From Ciona savignyi (taxonomy: Eukaryota; Chordata; Ascidiacea; Phlebobranchia; Cionidae): DNA of 64,000 nt. The stretch is taken from positions 170,312 through 234,311 of the forward strand of contig CH003268.1 of assembly GCA_000149265.1 (NCBI GenBank), written 5' to 3'. Numbering within the stretch: the first letter of the stretch is position 1; every line of letters starts with the position of its first letter. The position numbers and the translations under genes are program-made. A model generated the notes under the pieces. It was not told the DNA's origin and made no database searches. It saw only the letters and a program-made list of their open reading frames with translations. Below are positions 1 through 12,690 of the stretch, piece by piece.

Positions 1-715
1 GTTTGTTCCAAAAAATTAAGAAAATGTAGTTTTTTGAATAATTTTACAAAAAAATAAACTTGTTTTTTCAAGCTAACCGGTAGTTAAGAAAATCGCGACT
101 TGTACACTTGAATTCACGAAATCTTTTAAAAATGCGGCCAAAATCGTTATGTAGTGCTGGTCGTTTTAATCACCGACCCCACAGCCCGTTTTTACACGTT
201 TTTCCCGCCGTTTTCCGAGTTAACCGTCACAACTTCGCCCTAACGACGGAAAATCAAACCGTCTAGCAGCCGCTGCTGGCTTCAGGCCCGATGAGTCATT
301 CGAATAACTCGGCGCCAATTTTCTGCGTTCGCCGTTGCCCATATGCTCTGTGAGCCTATCGAGTGAGTCATGCTATTTAAACCGACCAGTCAGCCCGCTA
401 GCATGCTCTTCAAATCTAATGGATAGCCGGCCAGGGTTAGTAAGGCGTCTTACTCATTGGTGCTTCAAAAGAGCCGGGTTGTTTTTGCCCGCCCGTGTGT
501 TAGCTGTCACTCAAAGTTACGTCGCTTTTGCTTATTGGATTTGGTGTATTGCATGAGTAATATAGATTTCGGCGTCTAGTCTCGTTTCCTGTAAGTTTAT
601 TATCAATTTGTATCCGCCGTTTGGAATGTGTCAATGGTGTCTCTGATATTTCCTAGGAAATTAACCTTGATAAGCGCAACCTCTGGCGCATTTGTGAGTA
701 GTTTGAACTCCTAAA
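1..715. other. No gene recognised
   Basis: AT-rich start, then a more GC-balanced stretch. The short open frame at 335-556 shows no codon-like bias, splice context or familiar motif. Confidence 0.5.
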
Positions 716-905
716 CATGTGTTCCCAAATCAACCTTGATAAGCGCACCACCTGTCCATCTTTGCCACATTTCCAATGTCCTTACCATACACATTTCCAC
801 ACAAATCAACTTTATAAGCACACCACCTGTCCATCTGTGCCACATTTCCAAAGTCCCTACCATACACATTTCCACACTAACCAACTTAAACCCGACAAAC
901 GCCCC
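716..905 (-). repeat. 76-bp minisatellite, ~2 copies (site 1 of 5)
   Basis: Units read on the minus strand as TGTGTGGAAATGTGTATGG, GGGACTTTGGAAATGTGGCA, CAGATGGACAGGTGG and CTTATCAAGG. The same unit recurs at 4.8, 12.1, 38.2 and 59.7 kb. Confidence 0.85.
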
Positions 906-1537
906 AATACTTAACGCAAGTCGTAACCAACCCATGAAAATTTACATACAACCTACCAAGTACACAGCCTTAAATACCACCGGATTACAGAGGAGCATTT
1001 TGAGACACTTAAAGCCAACACAACAGAATACAAAACGCTGAGTAACCAAGTCGTTAATGCTGTTCTTTACATTACCCACGCATCGAAATACGAGGTATAC
1101 GACATTATCCAATTTAGCCTATTTTACGTTCGGCCACTTACACACACATAAATATTAAATATTCCTTAAAAGAACGTTTTTTTAGTTTTTAAAAGCTTAG
1201 TGAATTTTATTTGCCCGAAAAATGTCAGAAAATGTAGTTTTCGAACAATTTTCCCAAATCGATTTTTTTCAAACCGGTCGTAAAGAGACATTTCGCCACT
1301 TCTACACTTTATTCAGGAAAGTTTTAATTTGCCAGAAGTTTTATTGATTAAAGATTTTTTGATGAACCTTTAAAAATAAACACGAGCAACTTATATTTGA
1401 AGCAAACTAGTTTTGTATTCGTAATTATATTATTTATTAACGTTGTAAAACTGATGTTTTCTTTAGGACAACTTGATAATAAGTTTTAGGGGATGTGTTA
1501 TCTTAGAATGGGTAGTCAAAATAAATTGAGCAAAATT
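906..1537. other. No gene; AT-rich intergenic DNA
   Basis: Homopolymer-rich, stop-rich sequence with no recognisable coding or RNA feature. Confidence 0.5.
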
Positions 1538-1757
1538 AGGATAGGATATCCATGTTTATCCCCGTGAATGGGAAAACCCAAGGTGCTTGACTATGGTAAT
1601 CTTCGGATTACATCGCGCCCATTACCTGGTTACTAGTGTAAATTGCAGTATGTTGTGTATAATAGAGACATCGCGACAGTTTTTTTTAGCCCATTTATCT
1701 ACTGAGTCCAGGCAACGTCTGCCGAATGTATCGACCAAGGACATAATACAAGTCGGT
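1538..1757 (-). mobile_element. tRNA-headed SINE (family A), head-truncated
   Basis: Starts with the inverted (TATCC)n tail, then the conserved GTTTATCCCCGTGAATGGG end and the CAGTATGTTGTGTATAAT middle. The tRNA-like head is missing. Confidence 0.8.
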
Positions 1758-1957
1758 TTTAAACTGATTTAATATTCCTGGCTACCCATTGCACTTTAAT
1801 GCGATATAACGTGGCCGTAAAACCAACAAAAGACATTTGCCGTGTGATTTAATGGTCTCTTTCGAGTAATTCATTTAACTATTCACGAACTGTAAGCTGT
1901 ATATCTTACCTGCACATACAACTACAATCTTACCCCTTGTATGTTAATTAACTACGG

Positions 1958-2451
1958 CAGCGGTTCCCAAACTGGGCGCCGCGGCACCCTGGGGAGCCGC
2001 GAGACTTTGCCAGGGGCGCCGCGAAAGCATGCGGAAGTTGGTGCATTTATTGTTTTTTTTCACAAAAAAAACAGTACATGTGTGTTACACCAGTAAAACG
2101 TTAATTGGAGATGTTTAAGCTTGGTGTGCAACCCCATACACTGGCATACAGCATTCGTTTTACTTGTAAAATCCATTGTTCGGTGTTATCTGCCACTATT
2201 TGCTCACTAACATGGCATTGTTTTCGAATAATGGTTTGTCAAATAACTGTTTTGCATTAATTGAGTGTTCGTCACTTTATTAGTTTAGTGAATAGTTTTA
2301 AAGAGTTTGAATGGTTATCCAAATGCATGCTATAGTCTGGATATACAATATACAATACATGCAGTTTGAAAATTTTGACTTTATAAGGGAGCCGCAAGGT
2401 TTAATAAATTTACAAAAGGCGCCGCCAACAAAAAAAGTTTGGGAACCGCTG
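1958..2451. mobile_element. hAT-type non-autonomous transposon (MITE), 494 bp
   Basis: Perfect 16-bp terminal inverted repeats (CAGCGGTTCCCAAACT) and a perfect 8-bp target duplication, AACTACGG, at 1950-1957 and 2452-2459. GC-rich inner ends (GGCGCCGC). No coding capacity. Eight-base duplications and CAG ends are typical of hAT elements. Confidence 0.9.
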
Positions 2452-2589
2452 AACTACGGTACAGATATGCGCTATCTTATGTAAATGTGCTTTTAATATA
2501 TCCTGTAACGTACCAATAAAGCGTACCATTTAAAGAACATCACACAAAGGACCGGTTAGCTCGTACGATTTCGCGTCGAATTCGCATTC

Positions 2590-2797
2590 TAGCTAGTTTG
2601 GTGTTGTGTCCGTGTGCAAGTCACTAAACGATTATCGCCTGGACCCAGTGGATTATTGGGCTGAACTACGGTAATATCTCCAACCTATACAGCCGACCGC
2701 AAAATCTCCGGTAACCCGACTGCGGGCACGAGGTAATCTAAAGATTAAACTGGTTCTAACGCCCTTGGTTTCACACCCACGAGGATAAGCATGAATA
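2590..2797 (+). mobile_element. Degraded family A SINE
   Basis: Keeps GTGTCCGTGTGCAAGTCACT, the CCCAGTGGATTATTGGG motif, CTCCGGTAACCCGACTG and CGAGGATAAGCATGAATA, with substitutions throughout. Confidence 0.65.
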
Positions 2798-3264
2798 ACC
2801 AATTCTCATTTTGCGCATTTTTTCGTCATCCATTTAAATTCGTTGGTATTGAATCCTTGTTTTCTATGCGTTAATTCTTGCTTGTTATGAGGTAACACGG
2901 CCATTATGAGGTAACACGCCACCTAATTACGTCATCAAATCAACTGCTTTTGTTATATCATAGACAAATTGTTATATTTTTTGGAATAATTTTATCACAA
3001 GTGCCATTATGACGTAATATGTTGGGGTAAGGGTTTATGTGTGAGAATTCCTAACCCATATAAAGGGCAAATTAAAGGCAAATTTGAGTATTCTAAGTTT
3101 TGCGCTAAAATACATGTTTCTCCAAGTACAAAATGAATGCTATTAATAAACAAGATTTTTAAGTTAAAAGACGAATAAATAATCCTTGTAAATTCCTGAC
3201 TTAAACGGATGAAAATAGTTGTTCAATTTCCGCTGATCAATCACTTGGTCACGATTTTAACTTA

Positions 3265-3426
3265 GCGTTGCCTGTGTGGTATCGCCCCATGCGTTTTCGT
3301 CCGTACATCCGACGATTGTCGTGCGTTTTACGGATAAACACGTTGGCGTTGTCTGTGTGGTATCGCCCCATGCGTTTTTGTCCGTACGTCCGACGGTTGT
3401 CGTGCGATGACGGATAGACACGAAGA
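3265..3426 (+). repeat. 81-bp tandem duplication
   Basis: Two adjacent near-identical units (3265-3345 and 3346-3426) containing GTGTGGTATCGCCCCATGCG and TCCGACGATTGTCGTGCG. Parts recur inverted at 4275-4319, suggesting the ends of a larger element. Confidence 0.75.
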
Positions 3427-3535
3427 ACTAATCTAGTACAAGGCCCAGGCTTATAAACGCACGCGAGTCGTCGGGCGGATAGATTCTCCTTATCCGACGC
3501 ACGGACGTATTAATTCGTAACATACGCACGTATTC

Positions 3536-3839
3536 GTCCGGCCCGATGGTCTAGCGGTTAAGTGCGTCGCCTTTCAATCGAAAGGTTGCAGGTGCGAAAC
3601 TGGTCGTTAGCTAGTTGGTTGTGTCCTTGGGCAAGGCACTTTACGGACATTGCCTGAACCCAGCGGATTAATGGGTTCTACCAAATTGAAGGAACGTGTC
3701 TATCATATACAACACACTGCAATAGCTCCGGTAACCCGACGATGGGCGCGAGGTGATCTGACGATTGCCCGTGTGATAACCCCCTAGGTTTTCCCATTCA
3801 CGGGGATAAACATGAATATCCTATATCCTATATCCTATA
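3536..3839 (+). mobile_element. Full-length family A SINE (reference copy)
   Basis: tRNA-like head with A box (GGTCTAGCGGTTAAGTGCG) and B box (GGTTGCAGGTGCGAAAC), body with TTGGGCAAGGCACTTTACGG and CACACTGCAATAGCTCCGG, end with CCCATTCACGGGGATAAAC, and a (TATCC)n-like tail. The box A/B spacing indicates a Pol III-transcribed, tRNA-derived retroposon. Confidence 0.9.
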
Positions 3840-4440
3840 CGACCGCGCGTAATTGTATGGACCCAGTCCAAGTATTATATTGACTGTTGTTTTTGCATAT
3901 TTACAATTCCGTATGTAATTGCTGTATATTAAACGCAAAACACTATTTAGAAGTTTGTAAGATTCGTTTAGAAGTGTGTAAGAATTCTTTTATTAAATAG
4001 ACACGGGAGTCTTTCAAATACGCAGTATTGACCACAACATAATTATTAGTTTGCCTTGATTTTGTCAAATTCCATATTCGGACTTAAATAACTAAATATG
4101 ACGTATATTGGATTAAAAACGGACGAAAAATCATTATTATTCGGCCACGCAAGTCATTATTACGTAGCATAAATATAATTTATTTTTTCTGCGGGCGACA
4201 CCCTACGTCGTAATAAAACAATCTATATCTGATTCAGTATTATCCACGAAATTAAGTATGCGAAGCGTATATATCGCACGACAATAGTCGGATGAACGGG
4301 CGAAAACGGATGAGGGCGTTAATCGTCCGATTATCTTCTATATGGGCGTTGGGTTATCAAAGCTTTTTAAATCGTTTACAATTATTAGCGAAATCACAGA
4401 AATATCCAAATGGACTCGAGGTATTCTACATTACGCCGTA

Positions 4441-4515
4441 CGCCCTAGTGGTTCTCAATCTTTTTAACCTCGTGGCGTACCCAAAACCAATTATTTTAGA
4501 ACCACTGCCCTAATC
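4441..4515. mobile_element. Short hAT-like remnant
   Basis: TAGTGGTTCTCAATCTTTTT at one end and TTAGAACCACTG at the other resemble hAT-MITE termini (CAGTGGTTCTCAA). Only ~60 bp remain and no clean 8-bp duplication is found. Confidence 0.45.
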
Positions 4516-4759
4516 CCACGCAAATAATAAAGGAATTTCCAATTCATGTTAAATTTGAATACGGCGGGTATTTTCAGAAACGGCAAAAAATCTAAGTTAT
4601 TTTTAAATCGTGTTTTTTTTGCGCGATTCTACCTCCTTTTAAAATAGCATTGTGTGAAACATACGGGTTGAACGAAAACAATAGTGGATTGTTACGTCAC
4701 GGAAGGTGTTACGTGCGAGGGACGTCCCGTGTTTTTGTTCCAAGAACCGGAGTGCGTGT

Positions 4760-5392
4760 TGTGTTGATGGACAGGTGGTGCGCTTATCAGGGTTGATTTG
4801 TGTGGAAATGTGTATGGTAGGGACTTTGGAAATGTGGCACAGATGGACAGGTGGTGCGCTTATCAAGATTGGTTTGTGTGGAAATGTGTATGGTAGGGAC
4901 TTTGGAAATGTTGCACAGATGGACAGGTAGTGCGCTTATCAAGATTGATTTGTGTGGAAATGTGTATGGTAGGGAGTTTGGAAATGTGGCACAGATGGAC
5001 AGGTGGTGTGCTTATCAAGGTTGATTTGTGTGGAAATGTGTATGGTAGGGACTTTAAGAATGTGGCACAGATGGGCAGGTGGTGTGCTTATCAAGGTTGG
5101 TTTGTGTGGAAATGTGTATGGTAGGAACTTTGGAAATGTGGCACAGATGGACAGGTGGTGTGCTTATCAAGGTTGATTTGTGTGGAAATGTGTATGGTAG
5201 GGAGTTTGGAAATGTGGCACAGATGGACAGGTGGTGCGCTTATCAAGGTTGATTGTGTGGAATTGTGTATGGTAGGGACTTTAGAAATGTGGCATAGATG
5301 GACAGGTGGTGTGCTTATCAAAGTTAATTTGTGTGGAAATGTGTATGGCAGGGATTTTGGAAATGCGGCGCAGATGGACAGGTGGTTAGAAA
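4760..5392 (+). repeat. 76-bp minisatellite, ~8 copies (site 2)
   Basis: TGTGGAAATG recurs at 4801, 4877 and 4953, a period of 76. Because 76 is not a multiple of 3, overlapping open frames arise (CGNVYGRDFGNVAQMDRW) that are not genes. Confidence 0.92.
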
Positions 5393-7983
5393 CGACGAAA
5401 ACACTTTCCTACGATCTCATTAAAACGCGCTGCTCTACCAGCAATGACTCACACTCAGGAATTTCCTCCTGGAAATCGTGCATTAAAAATACATCAACTT
5501 CACTACCACAGCCCCATTAAACCAGTAGTCACAGCTGAAAACTCTGCCAGTTGATAGGGTATTTCACCATCGATCATTAGATTTACAAATTGGTTTCATT
5601 TTGTTTTGACTTTTCACTTGTCTTGTTTGTATGCATGTCAACAATATCAAAATTGATCATTTTCCACCCAAATTCTTCGTGAATCGGTCGTTTCGTTGTT
5701 GTTACGCATCGTTGTGTTTCTGCTGCTTTTCAAAGTCGCCAACTCGCGACTTAAATCGGTGTCGCAACAGTGGCTTGTATGACGTCATATTCCAAACAAC
5801 GAGACATTCATGACGTCGGTAACCAAATAAAGACTCTATAATTACCATTTTTGCTTTATTATTACGTCACTCGGATCGACAAACGCGGTTGTGTGGTTTT
5901 TAAAAATGCACTCCATTGTGACGTCATAAAATCGATAATGACGTCATAGCCATTGCGGCACATGAATTAATCATCGGTCTTTGATTGGTTGTTTAGGCGG
6001 TACACCGGCGTTTAAATTTGACCGTGAAAATCTGCGATGATACCTTGTTTTGAAATAATCGCAGATTTTCACGCTCGCACAGTTCGTCGACCCGACCGCC
6101 GGGTCGAAAAACTTTCTCGGAATGCGGCGTGCGTCATAACATGCATTGTGATGTCATCGCCCCGGGGCACGCAACGCCCACAGTGCTGAAGGTTCATTAA
6201 TTTAATGATGCGAATAAATTTCTCACACGAATCACATATTTTAACGCCCAGGCGTTTTAACACAGTAAATGTTGTATTACCACTGGCCGTTACCCCCTAC
6301 CTCTAACCCCGTGCCCACGGTCTGGTTAAAGGGCTTTTTTTCGTTTGGCGTTTCCGTACGCATTACCAATCTTTTAAACGACGAATTCTGGTCAATTTAA
6401 AACCGTCGAATCCAGAAACTTAATCTTAATGGCATTGTAGTGCGTTTGTACAATCAAGTTAAAAGTGGTTGTTTGATTTTATTACAAGATCAATATATAT
6501 CAAATGTATCGTCGATATATTTAGCAATAAAACGTTTTTTTCTATAATCTTTTTGAAATGCCCGATGTTTCTGTTTGTTTCGTAGGTTTTCGTTTGTTTC
6601 TGTAATTTAAAGTTAATTATGATAAGAAAAATAACATTATCAAAATAAAATAGGGCAAAGCTAAAGGGTGGATATAGGTAAAACCTTAAGCCCAAAATTA
6701 ACTAAAACCTTAAGCCCAATGTTAATTTCAGCCCCAGAATTAACGCTAAAACTAACCCAGGTCTTACAGTTTTTTTCCCTTAACCACCTTCCTTAAGCTT
6801 TCCCCTAAAAATGTCGGATAGAAAAGACGCATGCGTTAACGCTCATAGATGATATTAATGGACGGATGGACGTGTCATACGTGTCCTGACGGATGGGAAA
6901 TTCGTATTAAAGGATGCGGTTATCTAGTGTGGGAAATTTCAGGGGATTTATCACTGTTATCGTCAGATAACTCATGTCCACCGTTCATTTACCGAAGCTA
7001 TTGCAGTGGGTTGCATACTAAAGGCTTTTAACAATAAATTTCCCTGTTTTTGTTATAGCGCCGTTTCTTTTTATAATACAGTATACAAAATATTAAGAAT
7101 ATTAAGAATATCAAAGAAAAAAAACGGCAAAAAACAGTGAGGTATTATAGCACGTCGTACTTATAATTGTGAATAAAACCATAATAAAAATAAACATTGT
7201 ATGCTCTAGTCAAATTTATTTCCTTTAAATATATAGTTGTATTAAATAAATAAGCCTAGTAAAGCCACATTACATACACAACATAATCCACCAAAATATT
7301 TAAATTGAAAATTCGTTGAATTACGAAAACGTCTCTTGGGTCTCGCGCGTTATCGTGTAAGAAGGGCGATTGTCACCACGTGTTCTGGCATTGTTTCGTC
7401 ACACTGTGTTAACGCGACGGTAAGAAGAAAACGCCTTTCGGGTCAACTGTTTCCGTTGTTGCTATCGCGTATTGACGCGAAATATTTGTGGAATGCGCCC
7501 CTAGAATGACGTTGCTATTTAAAGTGCATCATTAATTTCGATATTTTGTTTTTTTTATTTTCCAATTGTGTTAATTTATTTCCAAGTTATGTTAAGTTTT
7601 ATTTTGTGATTATGCTATATTATTATCATTTATGTTTATGTTAAGTTTTATTTTCCCAGTTATGTTAATTTTATTTCCTAGTTATGTTAAGTTTTAATCG
7701 TAAATTTAAGTTTAAAAATTAGATAGAAATGTTATTTTCTTTAAAAAATAGAAAAAAATGTTTTTTTTTATAAACGTAATGTCGATAAGTGTTGAATGGT
7801 CGACCACGTGTTTTAAATATTTGAATTCAGGCGGGAAAATCTAGCCCGCCCGCATTTGCTCTATGACGTAATCGCCGCTTTACAATCTATACTTGTTACT
7901 TCTAGAATTCAAATTAGCAAGCAGCCTTGCCTAAATTTAAACGACGAAACATTAAAAAAAAGGTTTTGTGTTACACTGTGGCC
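5393..7983. other. No gene; ACGT-motif-rich DNA
   Basis: Three TGACGTCA palindromes (5780-5787, 5919-5926, 5939-5946), a 15-bp inverted repeat at 6023-6073, short tandem motifs CTTAAGCCCAA (6660-6730) and TTATGTTAAGTTTTATTT (7560-7700). No exon recognised. Confidence 0.5.
6023..6073. repeat. Perfect 15-bp hairpin
   Basis: CGTGAAAATCTGCGA at 6023-6037 and its exact reverse complement at 6059-6073 with a 21-nt loop. Confidence 0.8.
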
Positions 7984-8242
7984 TGTACAAACGCGCCACT
8001 CACAACTGTACAAACGCGCCACACAAAACTGTACAAACGCGCCACACAAAACTGTACAAAAGCGCCACACAAAACTGTACAAAAGCGCCACACAAAACTG
8101 TACAAAAACGACATTCAAAACTGTACAAACGCTCCACACAAAACTGTACAAACACGCCACACAAACCTGTACAAACGCGCCAAACAAAACTGTACAATAG
8201 CGCCCCACAAAACTGTACAAACGCGCCACACAAATCTGTAAG
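7984..8242 (+). repeat. 23-bp tandem array, ~11 copies
   Basis: Unit TGTACAAACGCGCCACACAA plus AAC, with few changes. It accounts for the overlapping open frames of ~60-116 codons on both strands here. A diverged, longer-period form (CTGTATAATAGCGCCACCAA) appears at 10745-10890. Confidence 0.92.
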
Positions 8243-8514
8243 ATTTGATGACATTTCACGACAGATTTGTTTTTGATAACAACTTCACCTTTCTTGGAAA
8301 TGTGATTTGTGTCTCAGAGAAAGTCATAATTAAGCTATTGTGTCGTTGTATCCTGGCACTTACCTTCTAACATGTTATGTATTGGCTTGCTGGGTTGACT
8401 TCTAACTTGTTATTTTGTTGGTTGCATCGGGTTTAGCAGTTCCATTCACTTCGGGTGACTCATTCGTTCCTCTAAACCTTGCCGCGTTCCTGAGTTCGTG
8501 GAATTTTGGACGAC

Positions 8515-9035
8515 TCATTAGATATCACTGGGTTGGAGCAATGTAAAGTGGCTTGCATAGGTGCACACAGTTATACACCTCATGCCCACAGTCGAGTTGC
8601 TTGAGCTATTACAGTGTGTGGATAATCAGACATGACTTTCAATTTGGACAACTTATTAGATACCATTGGATTGAAGCAATGTAAAGTGGCTTGCTCAGGT
8701 GCACAGTTATACACCTCATGCCCAGAGTCGAGCACAATAATACACCTCATGCCCACAGTCGAGCACAGTAATACACCTCATGCCCAAAGTCGAGCACAGT
8801 AATACACTCATGCCCACAGTCGAGCACAGTAATACACCTCATGTCCACAGTCGATTTGCTGGAGCTATTGCAGTGTGTGAATACTCAGACATGAATTTGA
8901 ATTTGGACGACTCATTAGATACCACTGGATTGGAGCAATGTAAAGTGGCTTGCTCAGGTGCACAATAATACACCTTATGTACACAGTCCGGTTGCTGCAA
9001 TCCTGCAACTATGTGGATAATCAGACACAACACCT
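8515..9035 (+). repeat. Element B with 31-bp minisatellite
   Basis: Alternates a ~150-bp block (GACTCATTAGATACCACTGG, GGAGCAATGTAAAGTGGCTT, GAGCTATTGCAGTGTGTGAA) with a 31-bp repeat (CACCTCATGCCCACAGTCGA then GCACAGTAATA). The block aligns by eye to the reverse complement of the family A SINE body. Confidence 0.8.
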
Positions 9036-11269
9036 TACCTTCCACTAATACGTCAGGAAAAACTACGTGGTAACCTTATCTCATTCTCACACACAGCCGT
9101 GTCTCCTCCTTTGTCGCAATAGTGGTTGGTCCAGCAACCCAATCGTAATACTATCTTTGTTTGTGAGACGGCTTTGACACTACCTAATATCCAATCATCG
9201 GCAATTTACTCGGAAAGCGATGAGTAGTTTATGCGTAAAAGGGTTCGGTTACAAAGATAGGACGTCACAGTTAGAGCGTATGATGACTTGCATAATAAAA
9301 GCAGTCATTATGACTTGCAAAAAATCGGCTTTATGACGCGAATTTAATGTTTATCAAGCGAATCGACTACGCAGTACCGCGGCAACGATTTCGTTTTAGC
9401 ATTCACTTAGCCCTTGGCCATTTTCGTTCGCAGGATGGCTTTGATTCGTATCTTCTGTTTTCGACTTCCATTCTCAAGAGTGTACCCGATCGAACTTTGT
9501 GTAGTAAACAACTCGAAAAACTCTTCACCAAATACGACGTTTTTGGACAAAATCTCTTTCTGTTTGCGTGTCAGTTTATAAACGTTGTTTCAAAATAAAC
9601 CCTTTGAACTATAAAGGATACGGCGATACTTTAAAAACGTTTTTCAAGTAGTATATTTTTATTAAAAACATTTTTTTGGTGTTTAAAAACGACAAAATTT
9701 CCATTAGATTAAAGTTACATCGTCGCATTGGTCACCATAGAATCGACATCACATTGCTGCAATTTTTATCAGCATTTTTACCTGGCTTAGTTCCGAACCT
9801 ATAATGGGCTCGTTGCTAAGATTTTTTTTTTCTACTGAATTGGTATAAGTATCGGTCATGTTAACCATTCGGCCACACGACCGTAGTTATCAGCTTTTAT
9901 CTTGCGTCCAACTAACATCTCATCGGGAACTGGTGTCGACAATTTATGAACTGGAAAAGTTTTATGAACTGGCAAAGCAATTTCGCGTCAATTTGCTTAA
10001 GTACAGCTGATTTTAAGATGATTTATTTAGAAATATAATTTCTTTAAGACTTATTGGGTTTTGGTATAAATTTTTGGATGTTTGAAAATACCTCTTTGCT
10101 TCAGGTATTTTTAGAAAGGTATTCACAACAAAAACTAGATTAGCTATTTTAAAGCGAAACGGTTAATTCTGAATTTGTGGACGTTTATTTTGAGTGGTCG
10201 GATAGAACGTGTGCGCGGTGATCCGATTTCATCCGACATTTCCGTTTCTTGTTTTGACATTTTTATTTTCATTTTATATTCTACAAATACTTCTGCACTG
10301 TGGAAAATAATTAAGTTTATATTCGTGAAAATATAGTCTGTATAAGCAAACCGCTTTTCAACATAATGGCGAGTTTATAAAACTGGTAATTTTACCCCAA
10401 AACCGACGCTGCCGCATTAACGCTCGAGTCGGGTTCAAACGCGTGCGTATCCCCGGTAACACGACGCAATAGACAGGTGACATTCTGCCGAATTTTCCCG
10501 TAAAACCGACATTTTGTGCGACAGCTCCGAATGACTCACTTTCTAGTCTCTCAAGGATTCTATTATTACGTGTCAATGAACCATTGTACTGTGATTCAAA
10601 CATCACAGGCGACATTGTGACCTCGTGTTCGGAGTGTCAACGTCATAATGAGACATTGTTCGCTCTTTATGACGAGTCAATCGTATCCAGTCCTGTTTAA
10701 ACATTGAATTTGCGTCATTTTGAAAGTTGTGTATACACGCCCTTTATGGTAACTGTGTATCAGCGCCACTCACGAAGCCTGGATAGTAACTACGCCCATA
10801 AGGCCTGTATAATAGCCTTACCAATAATCCTGTATATTACCACAGCCAATAAAAAACTGTATAATAGCGCCACCAATACCAAACGTGTACAAGAGCACCC
10901 CATTAAATTAAAGTGTAGACTTAAAATGGCGCGTGTGGTTCAAAGGAAGGCTCTTACCCAAGCCCGGTGTAGTCAAAACAAGAATGTTAAACCGTCCATT
11001 TAAATATAGACCGCGTAAAACGGACGTGGGCAACGCTTGCCGCTATTTCAGGTATTTCCTTCTTTCCGTACCGTTTCCTAAACCCACCAGACCATGTACA
11101 AGTGATCAAATATAGACCTGCATTAGTAGTATGGAGGGATTTAAACATTTGGTTTCAATATGGACAAATCCCACTTTGTGTGTTTATTTTTCCGCGGTAA
11201 CGGTTGACTAGGGACGCGAGGTGTGTTGTTGGGCATGATGCTTTACATTGTACCGGTCCGATGGTGCCT
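9036..11269. other. No gene recognised
   Basis: Contains a tRNA-like fragment (9835-9885, minus) and a diverged repeat of the 23-bp type (10745-10890). An 83-codon open frame (9347-9598) has no recognisable domain. Confidence 0.45.
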
Positions 11270-11770
11270 CCTCTATTGCGCTCACTGTAACATTGCAAGT
11301 CGACTGTGGGCATGCGGTGTATTACTGTGCTCGATTGTGCACATGAGGTGTATTACTGTGCACCTGAGCAAGCCACATAACATTGCTCCAACCCAGTGGT
11401 ATCTAATGAGTCATCCAAATTAAAAGTGTCTGATAATTCACACACTATAACAGCTCCAGCAACTCGACTGTTAACGTGAGGTGTATAACTGTGCTAGACT
11501 GTGGGCATGAGGTGTAGTACTGTGCATCTGAGCAGGCCACTTAACATTGCTCCAACCCAGTGGTATCTAATGAGTCGTTCAAATTGAAAGTCATGTCTGA
11601 TTATCCACATACTGTAATAGCTCCAGCAACTCGACTGTGGGCATGAGGTGTAATACTGGGCTCGACTGTGTGCATGAGGTGTAATACTGTGCACCTGAGC
11701 AAGCCACTTTACATTGCTCCAATCCAGTGGTATCTAATGAGTCGTCCAAATTATCCACACATCTATCCGA
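11270..11770 (-). repeat. Element B with 31-bp minisatellite, inverted
   Basis: Same blocks as at 8.5 kb on the opposite strand: TGGGCATGAGGTGTA units with CCACTTAACATTGCTCCAAC and CAGTGGTATCTAATGAGTCG. Confidence 0.8.
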
Positions 11771-11974
11771 CCACCAAAACAAAAAGATTATTTGTTCTAA
11801 TCGTTATTTATCCGTTTATCGACAGTCGACATGTTTATCCCAATAATTGATTTCGCGAAATAATGTGGTTTTACGTCGCCTTGCGTGTGACGTACCGGTC
11901 ATTGTGACGTAAATTCCGGTTTACGGTATGTTCTGTAGTCGTGCTTCTGGCATTGACGTATTTCCGGTAGAGTC

Positions 11975-12690
11975 CGTCGATCTGTTTGCGGCCGTGTTTT
12001 ACCACCGTCTGTTTGTCTTGTCTCATTATACATTATATATTTCCCTACCACATTTTCCACACAAACCAACCTTGATAAGCGCACCACCTGTCCATCTGTG
12101 CCAAAATTCAAAAGTCACTACCATACACATTTCCACACAAATCAACCTTGATAAGCACACCACCTGTCCATCTGTGCCACATTTACAAAGTCCCTACCAT
12201 ACACATTTCCACACAAATTAACCTTGATAAGCACACCACCTGTCTATCTGTGCCACATTTCCAAAGTCCCTGCCATACACATTTCCACACAAATCAACCT
12301 TGATAAGCACACCACCTGTCCATCTGTGCCACATTTCCAAAGTCCCTACCATACACATTTCTACACAAATCAACCTTGATAAGCACACCACCTGTCCATC
12401 TGTGCCATATTTCCAAAGTCCCTACCATACACATTTCTACACAAATCAACCTTGATAAGCACACCACCTGTCCATCTGTGCCATATTTCCAAAGTCCCTA
12501 CCATACACATTTCCACACAAATCAACCTTGATAAGCACACCACCTGTCCAACTGTTCCACATTTCCAAAGTCCCTACCATACACATTTCCACACAAATCA
12601 ACCTTGATAAGCACACCACCTGTCCATCTGTGCCACATTTCCAAAGTCCCAACCATACACATTTTCACACAAATCAACCTTGATAAGCGC
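11975..12690 (-). repeat. 76-bp minisatellite, ~8 copies (site 3), with shared flank
   Basis: Units are the reverse complement of the 4.8 kb array. The left flank (11975-12055: ACCACCGTCTGTTTGTCTTG, ATTATATATTTCCCTACCAC) is also found, inverted, beside the 60 kb array. Confidence 0.9.

Noticed and set aside
711..1041. Open frames of 65-101 codons on both strands
   Set aside because: Read-through of the 76-bp minisatellite; peptides only repeat the unit.
3540..3620. tRNA gene
   Set aside because: Good A/B boxes but no acceptor-stem pairing, and the same head is followed by the same ~220-bp body and TATCC tail in many copies: a SINE.
4639..5520. Overlapping open frames (up to 121 codons) on both strands
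   Set aside because: Same 76-bp array; the recurring CGNVYGRDFGNVAQMDRW peptide is a repeat shadow in every array and orientation.
7856..8276. CRISPR-like regular array or a repeat protein
   Set aside because: No unique spacers, the unit is head-to-tail with no gaps, no cas genes, and the context is eukaryotic. Frames on both strands are artefacts of a stop-poor unit.
9347..9598. 83-codon frame as a gene
   Set aside because: No recognised motif, no evident splice sites, no poly(A) signal placed convincingly; insufficient support.
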